A stretch of DNA of 64,000 bases from Paenisporosarcina quisquiliarum_A. GTDB lineage: Bacteria; Bacillota; Bacilli; Bacillales_A; Planococcaceae. The notes beneath the pieces are model-generated. The model ran no database searches. It saw nothing but the letters and a program-made list of their open reading frames with translations, and was not told where the DNA came from. The position numbers were made by a program, and so were the translations under genes. Shown one piece after another: positions 15,439-24,310 of the stretch; position 1 is the stretch's first letter, and every line of letters starts with the position of its first letter. The stretch spans positions 186,001 to 250,000 of the forward strand of contig NZ_JBHZRU010000002.1 of NCBI RefSeq assembly GCF_043641925.1, read 5' to 3'.

Positions 15439-16891
15439 AGATAATCAACCACTAATTTTTGAAATTACAAAAGAGGGACGCGTAGGATATAGCTTACCTG
15501 AACTTGATATACCAGAAGTTGACTTAGCTTCATTATTACCTGACGGTTTATTACGAGAAGAGCTTGCTGAACTTCCCGAAGTATCAGAACTAGATATTAT
15601 GCGTCATTATACAGCTCTTTCAAAAAGGAATCATGGAGTAGATTCAGGATTTTATCCTTTAGGTTCATGTACTATGAAATACAATCCGAAAATCAATGAG
15701 TCAGTTGCTCGATTCCCAGGCTTTGCAAATATTCATCCTTTACAAGATGAAGAAACGGTGCAAGGTGCTATGGAGTTAATGTATGATCTACAAGAACATT
15801 TAATTGAAATTACTGGAATGGATGAAGTTACACTTCAACCTGCTGCTGGTGCTCATGGAGAATGGACGGCTTTAATGATGATTCGTGCTTTCCATGAAGC
15901 GAATGGAGATACTCAGCGTACAAAAGTAATCGTGCCTGACTCTGCACATGGAACAAATCCAGCCTCAGCTACTGTTGCTGGTTTTGATACAATCACAGTA
16001 AAATCAGATGAAAACGGCTTAGTGGATTTAGAAGATTTAAAACGTGTGGTAGGAGATGATACTGCTGCATTAATGTTAACTAATCCAAATACACTAGGAT
16101 TATTCGAAGAAAATATTTTAGAAATGGCTTCTATTATCCATGGTGTTGGTGGAAAGTTGTATTATGACGGAGCAAATTTAAACGCAGTTATGTCTAAAGC
16201 ACGCCCTGGAGATATGGGCTTTGACTGCGTACATTTGAACTTGCATAAAACATTTACAGGTCCACATGGTGGTGGCGGCCCAGGTTCTGGTCCAGTAGGA
16301 GTAAAAAAAGATTTAATCCCGTTCTTACCAAAACCAGTTCTTGTGAAAACTGAAGAAGGATATGAGTTCGATTACAATCGACCGAAATCTATTGGACGTG
16401 TTAAACCCTTCTATGGCAACTTTGGAATCAATGTACGTGCATACACGTATATTCGTTCAATGGGTCCAGATGGCTTGAAAGCAATTACTGAATATGCTGT
16501 TTTAAATGCGAATTATATGATGCGTAGACTTCAGCCTCATTTTGACTTACCTTATGATCGTCATTGTAAACACGAATTTGTGTTAAGTGGTCGACGTCAA
16601 AAGAAACTGGGTGTTCGTACACTTGATATGGCAAAACGATTGCTTGATTTCGGCTATCATCCACCAACCATTTACTTCCCATTAAACGTGGAAGAGGCTA
16701 TGATGATTGAGCCAACTGAAACTGAGTCAAAAGAAACGTTGGATGCATTTATCGATGCAATGATTCAAATTGCAAAAGAAGTTGAAGAAACACCAGAAAT
16801 TGTTCAGCAAGCGCCTCATACAACGGTTATTAAACGTTTAGATGAGACGAAAGCTGCTCGTACACCTGTGTTACGTTTTAAAAAAGATTAA
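15431..16891 (+). CDS. gcvPB: Glycine dehydrogenase (P protein) subunit 2
   Basis: A 486-residue half of the P protein carrying the PLP lysine, in HLNLHKTFTGPHGGGGPGSGP. GFYPLGSCTMKYNPKINE and HGTNPASA are also diagnostic. The start is GTG 15431, overlapping the gcvPA stop; this gives VHKDNQPLIFEITKEGRVGYSLPE, aligned with the usual N-terminus. The longer frame from 15401 would run inside gcvPA. A hairpin and a strong terminator follow. Confidence 0.96.
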   Translation: MHKDNQPLIFEITKEGRVGYSLPELDIPEVDLASLLPDGLLREELAELPEVSELDIMRHYTALSKRNHGVDSGFYPLGSCTMKYNPKINESVARFPGFANIHPLQDEETVQGAMELMYDLQEHLIEITGMDEVTLQPAAGAHGEWTALMMIRAFHEANGDTQRTKVIVPDSAHGTNPASATVAGFDTITVKSDENGLVDLEDLKRVVGDDTAALMLTNPNTLGLFEENILEMASIIHGVGGKLYYDGANLNAVMSKARPGDMGFDCVHLNLHKTFTGPHGGGGPGSGPVGVKKDLIPFLPKPVLVKTEEGYEFDYNRPKSIGRVKPFYGNFGINVRAYTYIRSMGPDGLKAITEYAVLNANYMMRRLQPHFDLPYDRHCKHEFVLSGRRQKKLGVRTLDMAKRLLDFGYHPPTIYFPLNVEEAMMIEPTETESKETLDAFIDAMIQIAKEVEETPEIVQQAPHTTVIKRLDETKAARTPVLRFKKD

Positions 16892-16900
16892 AAACAAAAA

Positions 16901-16972
16901 GAGAGCTCTAATATGAGCTCTCCTTAAACTGTAAACAAACTCGTGAAAGATAGTTTGTTTACAGTTTTTTTT
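16901..16972 (+). terminator. gcv operon terminators
   Basis: A small hairpin (GAGAGCTC with GAGCTCTC, 16901-16922) is followed by a stronger one: AAACTGTAAACAAACT at 16926-16941 pairs with 16952-16967 and leads into a T run to 16972. Confidence 0.88.
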
Positions 16973-17200
16973 AATGAATGAATTGACTGGTTTCTGGTGG
17001 CTCGTGACAAATTACCCAATTGCAATCGGTCGATAAATTCATTTCTTTTTGTTGCGACTAGTGATGAGTTAATTTAATCAGTAAGGAACCTCATACTAAG
17101 ATGACATGCTCATTGGCGTTTGATAGTACTTATAAAGTTCAAAATGAAAAAACGTTGCATCGCAATGCTTGTATAGATACCCGGGAATATGAATACATGC
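16973..17200. other. Intergenic region between gcv terminator and yqhL terminator
   Basis: About 230 bases between two convergent units. No open frame with a ribosome site, no tRNA and no conserved RNA motif was recognised. Confidence 0.4.
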
Positions 17201-17245
17201 AAAAAAAGATTATCTCTCAGTCGCTAAATGACTTTTGAGATAACC
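17201..17245 (-). terminator. yqhL terminator
   Basis: On the minus strand, GGTTATCTC and GAGATAATC form a 9-bp stem (one G-U pair) followed by seven T residues. Confidence 0.8.
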
Positions 17246-17257
17246 CTTTGAGTGTTA

Positions 17258-17638
17258 TTATTTTGCTTTGATTTTACCAGTCCATTGACGGAAGCCGCCT
17301 TGTAACTGATAAATTTGGTTGTATCCTTTTTTCTTTAAGAACAAAGCAGTTCGGGCGCTTCTTGCACTGTTTTGGCAATATAAGTAAACTGGTTTGTCAG
17401 AGCGGATCTCTTTGTAACGTTGACGCATTTGTGAAGAAGGAATATTACGTGCTCCTAAAATATGACCACCGTCATATTCTTTTGGTTCACGAACATCCAC
17501 TAGTTGAGCTTTGCGATAACCTTCGATAAACTGCTCTTGTGTTAAACCAGAAACAGCTTTCTTTAAACGAAATGAAGATACTAAAAAATAAACAATCAAA
17601 CCGAATAAACCGGCTGCGATAATATACAAGTATTCCAC
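17258..17638 (-). CDS. yqhL: Membrane-anchored rhodanese-domain protein (YqhL)
   Basis: A 126-residue protein with one N-terminal membrane helix (YLYIIAAGLFGLIVYFLVS) and a single rhodanese domain. The active-site loop is LYCQNSARSARTA, with the sulfur-carrying Cys in place; VDVREPKEYDGGHI and QLQGGFRQW are also typical. It may handle sulfane sulfur, but the substrate is unknown. The start is GTG (17636-17638) after AGAGAGGGG on the minus strand. It is divergent from lipM, as in B. subtilis. Confidence 0.88.
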   Translation of the reverse strand: MEYLYIIAAGLFGLIVYFLVSSFRLKKAVSGLTQEQFIEGYRKAQLVDVREPKEYDGGHILGARNIPSSQMRQRYKEIRSDKPVYLYCQNSARSARTALFLKKKGYNQIYQLQGGFRQWTGKIKAK

Positions 17639-17736
17639 GAATTGTTCCCCTCTCTCTCTATTTATATTATAAAAGAAAGTATAGCCACAATTCAATGTGT
17701 TTGTTAATATGTATTTCATTGTAAGGAGGAATCGTG

Positions 17737-18573
17737 ATGTCAAAATCAACTTGGTTTTTTATAAATTCTGGAGCATGTAGCCCTTCATTCAATATGGCAC
17801 TAGATGAAGCATTGCTAGATTGGCACAGTGCTGGTGAAATTCCTCCAGTTGTCCGATTTTATGAATGGAATCCTGCCACTTTATCGATTGGGTATTTCCA
17901 AAATGTTGAGAAAGAAATTGATTTAGAGCAACTAAAAGCACATAATCTTGGATTTGTGCGAAGACCAACCGGTGGTCGAGGTGTTCTACATGAGCATGAG
18001 TTAACTTATAGCATCATCGTTAGTGAAGAGTATCCAAACATGCCTGCAACGGTCACGGAGGCTTACCGTGTGTTAAGCGAAGGTTTGTTAATAGGTTTTC
18101 AAAAACTTGGTTTAGATGCATACTTTTCTGTACCGGATACAGATGAAAAGAAGAGTGCATTAAAAAATCCTAAAAGCGCTGTATGCTTTGATGCACCTTC
18201 TTGGTATGAATTAGTAGTAGAAGGAAAAAAAGTTGCTGGTAGTGCGCAAACACGACAAAAGGGTGTTATTTTACAACATGGTGCAATTTTGCTGGATCTT
18301 GACGCGGATAAACTCGTTTCTTTATTTAAATATCCTTCTGAACAAGTAAAAGAAAGAATTCGAAAAAGTTTACCCGAGAAAGCTGTCGCAATTAATCGAT
18401 TAAGAGAAAAACCAGCAAATATGGAAGAATGTATTCAGGCATTTAAACAAGGATTTGAAGAAGGTTTAAATATTCATCTTGAAGAATTTACTTTATCAGA
18501 TGCTCAAATTAACTATGTGAAATCACTCGAGGCTAGTCGTTACGCTAATGACGAGTGGACTTATCGAAAATAA
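17737..18573 (+). CDS. lipM: Octanoyl-[ACP]:protein N-octanoyltransferase
   Basis: A 278-residue enzyme that moves octanoate from acyl carrier protein onto the lipoyl lysine of GcvH, the first step of lipoate assembly in Firmicutes. The catalytic Cys is C150 in AVCFDAPSWYEL, the same position as in B. subtilis LipM. VRRPTGGRGVLHEHELTYS and VAGSAQTRQKGVILQHG are the conserved lipoyl-transferase blocks. ATG 17737 is preferred over GTG 17734 by its spacing from AAGGAGGA. The product is needed by the glycine cleavage system and by BkdB in this window. Confidence 0.95.
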   Translation: MSKSTWFFINSGACSPSFNMALDEALLDWHSAGEIPPVVRFYEWNPATLSIGYFQNVEKEIDLEQLKAHNLGFVRRPTGGRGVLHEHELTYSIIVSEEYPNMPATVTEAYRVLSEGLLIGFQKLGLDAYFSVPDTDEKKSALKNPKSAVCFDAPSWYELVVEGKKVAGSAQTRQKGVILQHGAILLDLDADKLVSLFKYPSEQVKERIRKSLPEKAVAINRLREKPANMEECIQAFKQGFEEGLNIHLEEFTLSDAQINYVKSLEASRYANDEWTYRK

Positions 18574-18671
18574 TGGGTAAAAAGATTTATTTTTGAGAAT
18601 AAATTGATTCTATTATCCTATAGACGTTGGGTATGTATGTTCGATGCTCACTCTTAATCATTTGAATAAAA

Positions 18672-18687
18672 CATCCATATATAGTAT
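18672..18687. promoter_or_regulatory. Weak upstream NrdR box
   Basis: CATCCATATATAGTAT matches 11 of 16 positions of the NrdR consensus. It starts 33 bases (about three helical turns) before the strong box, a spacing seen in NrdR-controlled promoters. Confidence 0.45.
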
Positions 18688-18704
18688 CTTATTAAATATC
18701 GAAT

Positions 18705-18720
18705 ACACTATATATTGTGT
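18705..18720. promoter_or_regulatory. NrdR box upstream of nrdJ
   Basis: ACACTATATATTGTGT matches the full NrdR operator consensus acaCwAtATaTwGtgt. It lies 34 bases before the nrdJ start. NrdR is the ATP/dATP-sensing repressor of ribonucleotide reductase genes. Confidence 0.88.
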
Positions 18721-18753
18721 TTGCGTTGTTTAATGTTTAGAGGAGGAATTTAA

Positions 18754-21318
18754 ATGGTCATTGTAAAAAAACAAAACAATTTTTCAGTAAATGTTGAAGC
18801 TTTAAATCAAGATATTGCTGCATTTCCGCAGGTTCACCCAATAAGTAGTGAAATGAAAATAACTCATAAGGGTGTTTCAAGGTTAGTTATGATTGATCGT
18901 TACTCCTTTAAAGATACAAAAAAGCAAACGCTAAAAGTTGGAGATTTTGTCGTATTAACCGTTAAAGAAGATCCGAAATTTCCAGCACGAGGTCTTGGGT
19001 ATATCGTTTCAATCGATAAAGCATCAAACAAAGCAGAAGTATTGATTGAAGAAGATTACCGCAGCGCTATTGATGATGTAGACGAACAAGCTACAGGAAT
19101 TGTTAAACGTTCAATTCATGTCATTGAAAAACCACTTGAAGTTTTTTATGAACAAATTGCCATGCGAAATGCCACTGGTTTGGCTTCTGTAGAAACTACA
19201 CAAGAGAAAAAGACAGAGTGGTTTAATAAATTTTATAAGCAATTAGTTGAATTGAAATTCATACCAGCTGGTCGTGTCATTTATGGTGCTGGTGCAGAAA
19301 CAGATGTAACTTACTTTAATTGTTATGTTATGCCTTTCGTACCAGATTCGCGTGAAGGTATCTCTGATCATCGAAAACAAGTAATGGAAATTATGAGTCG
19401 TGGTGGTGGGGTAGGTACAAATGGTTCTACCTTACGTCCGCGTAATACGTTAGCTAAAGGAGTAAACGGCAAATCATCTGGTTCCGTTTCTTGGTTAGAC
19501 GATATTGCCAAACTTACTCATTTAGTTGAACAAGGTGGTAGCCGTCGTGGAGCACAAATGATTATGCTGGCAGACTGGCATCCAGATATTGCAGAATTTA
19601 TTATTTCTAAAATGCAAAACCCAAGAATTTTAAGATTCTTAATTGAAAATACAGAAGATGAAACAATCCGTTTACTTGCGAAAGAGAAATTAAAATTTAA
19701 GCCTTTAACACATCAGGAAGAATCTATGTATCAAGGGATTATTAATTACAAGACGATTCCTGGTCACGGTGGATTTAACGAATCCATCATTCGTGATGCT
19801 GAAACAAAGATTAATGATGGTGGTACATACAGTGTCCATAATTCTGAGTTTTTAACTGGTGCTAATATTTCTGTTACATTAACAGATGATTTCATGAAAG
19901 CAGTTGAAGCAGATGGCGAACACGCTCTTCGTTTCCCTGCGGTTGAAGAGTATACATCTGAACAAATGGCTGAGTATAATGAAAAGTGGCATGAAATTGG
20001 TGATGTACGTGAGTGGGAGAAGTTAGGTCACGGGGTAAGAACTTACCGTATGATGAAAGCAAAAGAATTATGGAAATTAATAAATATCTGTGCAACATAT
20101 TCTGCAGAACCAGGCATTTTCTTTATTGACAATGCAAATGATATGACGAATGCAAAAGCATATGGTCAACAAGTAGTTGCAACCAATCCATGTGGAGAAC
20201 AACCATTAGCACCTAATTCTGTTTGTAATTTAGCTGCTGTTAATTTAGCTCAATTTGCAAATAAAGAAAACAAAACTGTTGATTTTGAAGCACTAAAAGA
20301 AACTGTTCAAGTTGGAGTTAGAATGCAAGATAATGTCATTGATGCTACTCCTTATTTCTTAGAAGATAATCGCAAACAAGCTCTTGGTGAACGCCGTGTT
20401 GGTTTAGGTGTTATGGGCTTAGCTGATTTGCTTATATATTGTGAAAAAGAATATGGATCGGTTGAAGGAAATCGATTGGTTGATCAAATTTTTGAAACGA
20501 TCGCTGTCGCTGCATATGAAACATCTGCAGAATTGGCTACTGAAAGAGGAAGCTTTCCATTCTTAGAAGGTTCTACGGTAGAAGAGACTAATCGATTAAG
20601 ACAAGCGTTTATTGAGACTGGGTTTATGAAGAAAATGCCTGAAGATATCCGCAGTAAAATTCTAGCAAGTGGTATCCGTAATTCACATCTATTAACTGTT
20701 GCTCCAACCGGTTCAACAGGAACTATGGTTGGTGTTGCAACTGGATTAGAACCATATTTCTCATTTACGTATTACCGCAGTGGAAGACTTGGAAAATTCA
20801 TAGAAGTCAAAGCTGATATCGTACAGGATTATTTAGCAGCAAATCCTAATGCTAGTGAAGAAAATCTACCTGAGTGGTTTGTCACAGCAATGGAACTTGC
20901 ACCTGAAGCTCATGTGGATGTTCAATGTATTATTCAACGTTGGATTGATAGTTCGATATCAAAAACGGTGAATGCTCCGAGAGGATATACAGTAGAACAA
21001 GTTCAAAAAGTGTATGAACGTTTATATAAGGGTGGAGCTAAAGGCGGTACGGTATATGTTGATGGAAGTCGAGATGCACAAGTTTTAACATTGAAAGCAG
21101 AAGAAAATATTGTGGACGAGCATTACCATGAAGAAAAAGTGATGAAAAATCGTCCAGTTGTTTTAATTGATACGATTCAAGATTTACGCTCGACCAATGT
21201 AACAATTGGTTCAGAAGTTGGAAATACTTGTCCTGTTTGTCGAACTGGAACAGTAGAAGAGATGGGCGGATGTAATACGTGTACAAATTGTAATGCTCAA
21301 TTAAGATGCGGATTATAA
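18754..21318 (+). CDS. nrdJ: B12-dependent (class II) ribonucleoside-diphosphate reductase
   Basis: An 854-residue enzyme that reduces ribonucleotides to deoxyribonucleotides using adenosylcobalamin as radical source and working with or without oxygen. Active-site Cys C190 (YFNCYVMPF) and C480 (TNPCGEQPLAPNSVCNLAAVN) are present, along with LTVAPTGSTGTMVG. The C-terminal CPVCRTGTVEEMGGCNTCTNCNAQLRCG holds CxxC pairs of the zinc-ribbon/redox tail. The first 120 residues are a less conserved extension. It is a single-gene unit behind NrdR boxes. In B. subtilis this place holds mntR and yqhO-yqhQ instead. Confidence 0.95.
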   Translation: MVIVKKQNNFSVNVEALNQDIAAFPQVHPISSEMKITHKGVSRLVMIDRYSFKDTKKQTLKVGDFVVLTVKEDPKFPARGLGYIVSIDKASNKAEVLIEEDYRSAIDDVDEQATGIVKRSIHVIEKPLEVFYEQIAMRNATGLASVETTQEKKTEWFNKFYKQLVELKFIPAGRVIYGAGAETDVTYFNCYVMPFVPDSREGISDHRKQVMEIMSRGGGVGTNGSTLRPRNTLAKGVNGKSSGSVSWLDDIAKLTHLVEQGGSRRGAQMIMLADWHPDIAEFIISKMQNPRILRFLIENTEDETIRLLAKEKLKFKPLTHQEESMYQGIINYKTIPGHGGFNESIIRDAETKINDGGTYSVHNSEFLTGANISVTLTDDFMKAVEADGEHALRFPAVEEYTSEQMAEYNEKWHEIGDVREWEKLGHGVRTYRMMKAKELWKLINICATYSAEPGIFFIDNANDMTNAKAYGQQVVATNPCGEQPLAPNSVCNLAAVNLAQFANKENKTVDFEALKETVQVGVRMQDNVIDATPYFLEDNRKQALGERRVGLGVMGLADLLIYCEKEYGSVEGNRLVDQIFETIAVAAYETSAELATERGSFPFLEGSTVEETNRLRQAFIETGFMKKMPEDIRSKILASGIRNSHLLTVAPTGSTGTMVGVATGLEPYFSFTYYRSGRLGKFIEVKADIVQDYLAANPNASEENLPEWFVTAMELAPEAHVDVQCIIQRWIDSSISKTVNAPRGYTVEQVQKVYERLYKGGAKGGTVYVDGSRDAQVLTLKAEENIVDEHYHEEKVMKNRPVVLIDTIQDLRSTNVTIGSEVGNTCPVCRTGTVEEMGGCNTCTNCNAQLRCGL

Positions 21319-21326
21319 TACGATTA

Positions 21327-21371
21327 AAATACACCTTGTTGCTTTTAAAGCGACAAGGTGTATTTATTTTG
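21327..21371 (+). terminator. nrdJ terminator
   Basis: AAATACACCTTGTTGC pairs with GCGACAAGGTGTATTT (one wobble) across a short loop, followed by a T-rich end. Confidence 0.82.
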
Positions 21372-21431
21372 CCGAAAATGATTAGGCATTGCAATGTTCG
21401 TCAAAAACTAATCGAAAAGGAGATGTTGTAC

Positions 21432-21848
21432 ATGGATAAAAAAGCTTATCTCGTCATTTCAGCCGTAACTGCTTTCATTTTTACAATTGTTTTGTTGTTT
21501 TTGAAGACGTTTAAATTTATATCTTGGAACCCCACAGGTTGGTCAAAAAAATATCAATTATTCACAGAAACTCACATTTCAATTAAGTGGATCATACTTG
21601 GTTGTGTATTATTTCTATTCATATTGTGCCTATTGAAGTTACTTTCTTATACTAAAAACATACATCCATTGTTAACATCTATCGTGTTAGGAATATGTCT
21701 TTGGATAGGAGTTGAGTGGATGATTGCTACGGACTTTTCTTTTTTAAAAAAATCAGCCATTCCTTTTATGGCTATCGTTTTAATCTTTACTCAAGCATTA
21801 GCTGAAACGGCTGTGTACTATGGAAGAGTTGTACATCAAGGGAATTGA
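21432..21848 (+). CDS. yqhR: YqhR family membrane protein
   Basis: A 138-residue membrane protein with four predicted helices (about 6-26, 53-73, 80-95, 106-125). A soluble loop contains SWNPTGWSKKYQLFTETHISIKW. Function is unknown. The start is ATG 21432, after AAAAGGAGATG; the frame runs upstream to 21306 through the nrdJ terminator and cannot be coding there. It sits before aroQ, as in B. subtilis. Confidence 0.82.
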   Translation: MDKKAYLVISAVTAFIFTIVLLFLKTFKFISWNPTGWSKKYQLFTETHISIKWIILGCVLFLFILCLLKLLSYTKNIHPLLTSIVLGICLWIGVEWMIATDFSFLKKSAIPFMAIVLIFTQALAETAVYYGRVVHQGN

Positions 21849-21914
21849 AATAGGTTGCCCTCTCATTCGGTTATGCTAAAATAAAAGAGTGCATACATAT
21901 AGGAGGGTTTCTGA

Positions 21915-22355
21915 ATGAAAATTCTATGCCTAAATGGCCCTAATTTAAATAGATTGGGTAAGAGAGAACCTGCAGTCTATGGAAGAGAAACCTTAACTGA
22001 CATTGAAAACTCTCTTATTCAATATGGGAAACAACATCAAGTAAACATAAGTTGTTTTCAGTCTAACCATGAAGGTCAATTAATTGATTGGATTCATGAA
22101 GCCGAAGATAACGGTGTAAAAGGAATTATACTCAATCCAGGGGCTTACACACATACGAGCTATGCAATAAGGGATGCAATTGCGTCCATTACTATTCCTG
22201 TGATTGAGGTTCATATTTCAAATATACATAAGAGAGAAGCCTTCAGACATATATCCGTCCTAGCAGCAGTGTGTGAGGGTCAAATCAGCGGACTGGGTTC
22301 ATTTGGGTATCAGTTAGCTCTAGAAACATTCATAAAGAGAAATGGGGAATTGTAA
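21915..22355 (+). CDS. aroQ: Type II 3-dehydroquinate dehydratase
   Basis: A 146-residue enzyme that dehydrates 3-dehydroquinate to 3-dehydroshikimate; the active form is a dodecamer. The N-terminal CLNGPNLNRLGKREPAVYG includes the catalytic Tyr and the Arg loop. Other family blocks are FQSNHEGQLIDWIHEA, ILNPGAYTHTSYAIRDA and EVHISNIHKREAFRH. Its stop overlaps the start of the peptidase gene (TAATG). Confidence 0.96.
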   Translation: MKILCLNGPNLNRLGKREPAVYGRETLTDIENSLIQYGKQHQVNISCFQSNHEGQLIDWIHEAEDNGVKGIILNPGAYTHTSYAIRDAIASITIPVIEVHISNIHKREAFRHISVLAAVCEGQISGLGSFGYQLALETFIKRNGEL

Positions 22356-23416
22356 TGGAGAAATTACGTAAACTTCGTCAAAGTTTCGCTGAACATAATA
22401 TTGAGGCGATTCTACTAACAAGTGAATATAACCGTCGTTATATAACTGGTTTTACTGGCACAGCAGGGGTAGCGATTATTACTCAAGAACATGCCGTTTT
22501 TATCACGGATTTTAGATATACTCAACAAGCTCAAAAAGAACTTGTAGGGTTTGAAATCGTCCAACACTCGAAGCCGATAATGGAAGAAGTCGGAGCACAA
22601 TTAGAAAAAATGAATATCAAATCAGTCGGTTTTGAAAAAGATCATATGAGCTATGCGATGTTTGAAATCTATCAAAAAGCGATCAAAGCAGATTTAATTC
22701 CTGTATCTGGCTTGGTTGAAAAAATCCGCTTGATTAAGACTGAGCAAGAGATTAAGATATTAAAGGCAGCAGCAAACATTGCAGACGCTGCATTTGAACA
22801 TATTATCACGTATATCAAACCTGGTAAAACGGAGCTTGAAGTCTCAAATGAATTAGAATTCTTTATGAGAAAACAAGGAGCTAGTTCTTCATCTTTCGAT
22901 ATTATCGTAGCTTCAGGACTTCGTTCAGCATTACCTCATGGTGTAGCAACGGATAAAATTATTGAAACTGGTGACTTTGTTACTTTAGACTTTGGAGCGT
23001 TATACAACGGGTATGTATCTGATTTAACTCGTACGGTTTCTGTTGGAGAGCCTTCAAATGAATTAAAAGAGATTTACCAAATTGTTCTTGATGCTCAATT
23101 AAAATCTTTAGCAGAAATCAAACCAGGTATGTCAGGTATTGAAGCTGATGCTGTTGCGCGCGACTATATTAAAGCAAAAGGTTTTGGAGATGCATTTGGT
23201 CATTCACTAGGACATGGCATTGGTCTAGAAGTACATGAAGGTCCTGGTTTATCATTCCGATCTGAAACGATTTTAGAAGAGGGAATGGTTATCACCATTG
23301 AACCAGGAATTTATGTTCCGGAAATCGGTGGCGTACGTATCGAAGATGATACAATTGTTACATCTTCGGGTAATGAGAAATTAACACATTCAACAAAAGA
23401 ATTACTTATTTTATAG
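22355..23416 (+). CDS. yqhT: Xaa-Pro dipeptidase/aminopeptidase (M24 family, YqhT)
   Basis: A 353-residue metallopeptidase that releases N-terminal residues next to proline. It has an N-terminal creatinase-like domain (about 1-125) and a C-terminal pita-bread domain. Metal ligands are visible in DFGALYNGYVSDLTRT (two Asp), GHSLGHGIGLEVHE (His), ITIEPGIY (Glu) and GVRIEDDTIV (Glu). It lies between aroQ and efp. As EF-P helps ribosomes over polyproline, the pairing is suggestive, but the synteny may be neutral. Confidence 0.94.
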   Translation: MEKLRKLRQSFAEHNIEAILLTSEYNRRYITGFTGTAGVAIITQEHAVFITDFRYTQQAQKELVGFEIVQHSKPIMEEVGAQLEKMNIKSVGFEKDHMSYAMFEIYQKAIKADLIPVSGLVEKIRLIKTEQEIKILKAAANIADAAFEHIITYIKPGKTELEVSNELEFFMRKQGASSSSFDIIVASGLRSALPHGVATDKIIETGDFVTLDFGALYNGYVSDLTRTVSVGEPSNELKEIYQIVLDAQLKSLAEIKPGMSGIEADAVARDYIKAKGFGDAFGHSLGHGIGLEVHEGPGLSFRSETILEEGMVITIEPGIYVPEIGGVRIEDDTIVTSSGNEKLTHSTKELLIL

Positions 23417-23435
23417 ACTCTGGAGGAATATACAC

Positions 23436-23993
23436 ATGATATCAGTAAATGATTTTAAAACAGGTTTAACAATTGAAGTTGATGGTGGAATATGGCGAGT
23501 TCTAGATTTCCAACATGTAAAACCGGGTAAAGGTGCAGCTTTTGTTCGTTCAAAATTACGTAATATTCGTACAGGCGCAGTAAATGAAAAAACATTCCGT
23601 GCGGGTGAAAAAGTTGCAAAAGCACAAATCGATAACCGTAAAATGCAGTATCTTTATGCAAATGGTGATGTTCATAACTTCATGGACACAGAATCATATG
23701 AACAAATTGAACTGGATACAAAACAAATTGAACATGAATTGAAATTCCTTCGTGAGAATATGGAAGTTCATATTATGCAATATCAAGGTGAGACATTAGG
23801 TGTCGAGCTACCGAATTCAGTTGTGCTAGAAGTAACAGAAACTGAACCAGGTATTAAAGGAGACACATCAAGTGGTGGTACGAAGACAGCAGTAGTTGAA
23901 ACTGGCCTTTCAGTTCAAGTACCATTCTTTATCAACCAAGGTGATAAATTAATTATTAATACAACGGATTCTTCTTACGTTTCAAGAGCGTAA
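23436..23993 (+). CDS. efp: Elongation factor P
   Basis: A 185-residue translation factor that relieves ribosome stalling at polyproline stretches. The modification-site loop KPGKGAAFVR places lysine K32 at the tip, the residue carrying 5-aminopentanol in B. subtilis. Three beta-barrel domains are expected from length, and the end GDKLIINTTDSSYVSRA is typical. TGGAGGAA precedes the ATG. A very strong hairpin ends the transcript, insulating the spoIIIA genes. Confidence 0.97.
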   Translation: MISVNDFKTGLTIEVDGGIWRVLDFQHVKPGKGAAFVRSKLRNIRTGAVNEKTFRAGEKVAKAQIDNRKMQYLYANGDVHNFMDTESYEQIELDTKQIEHELKFLRENMEVHIMQYQGETLGVELPNSVVLEVTETEPGIKGDTSSGGTKTAVVETGLSVQVPFFINQGDKLIINTTDSSYVSRA

Positions 23994-23999
23994 TTTTAT

Positions 24000-24046
24000 G
24001 AGATGGGCATGTCTTTCTTTTTAGAAAGACATGCCCATCTCTTTTT
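24000..24046 (+). terminator. efp terminator
   Basis: A 19-bp near-perfect stem (GAGATGGGCATGTCTTTCT and complement) with a TTT loop is followed by a T run. Confidence 0.93.
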
Positions 24047-24075
24047 CATACTCAAACCTGTTTTTGCATAAAGTA
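24046..24075 (+). promoter_or_regulatory. Candidate sigma-E promoter for the spoIIIA remnant
   Basis: TTCATACT at 24045-24052 and CATAAAGT at 24067-24074, 14 bases apart, each match 6 of 8 positions of the sigma-E consensus (GTCATATT and CATACAAT). It lies right behind the efp terminator and 23 bases before spoIIIAC. Confidence 0.5.
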
Positions 24076-24097
24076 CATAAACGGAGGAGGGGACAAG

Positions 24098-24307
24098 TTG
24101 GAATTTATTGATGTTCTCCGAGTAGCAGGAATAGGATTAATTTTGGCTTTTTTGCATTTGTTTTTTGAGCAAACAGGAAAAAAAGAGTTTACATTTTTCC
24201 TCTTTGTTTTTGGCTATATGTATATGACTGCTGAAATGCTCAGGTTTTTAAGGTACTTTTTTTCGGAAATCTCCACGTTTTTCGAATGGCTAACAACTTC
24301 GGTTTAA
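24098..24307 (+). CDS. spoIIIAC: SpoIIIAC, stage III sporulation membrane protein
   Basis: A 69-residue protein with two membrane helices, close in length to B. subtilis SpoIIIAC (68). It belongs to the SpoIIIAC/AD family, part of the mother-cell complex that spans the space between mother cell and forespore (the feeding tube). It starts at TTG 24098 after a strong GGAGGAGGGG. It is the first gene of the operon here: spoIIIAA and spoIIIAB, which normally precede it, are absent and no remnant lies in the 104 bases to efp. Confidence 0.85.
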   Translation: MEFIDVLRVAGIGLILAFLHLFFEQTGKKEFTFFLFVFGYMYMTAEMLRFLRYFFSEISTFFEWLTTSV

Positions 24308-24310
24308 GCT

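Noticed and set aside
16973..17200. Possible small RNA between gcvPB and yqhL
   Set aside because: No promoter and terminator pair flanks it on one strand; both hairpins are explained as terminators of the neighbouring genes.
18574..18753. Possible cobalamin riboswitch before the B12-dependent nrdJ
   Set aside because: None of the conserved B12-box sequence or helices is present in the 180 bases; NrdR boxes explain the region better. The mutA upstream region also lacks it.
21038..21394. Minus-strand open frame of 118 codons over the end of nrdJ
   Set aside because: It is antisense to strongly conserved nrdJ sequence and its terminator, with no family resemblance.
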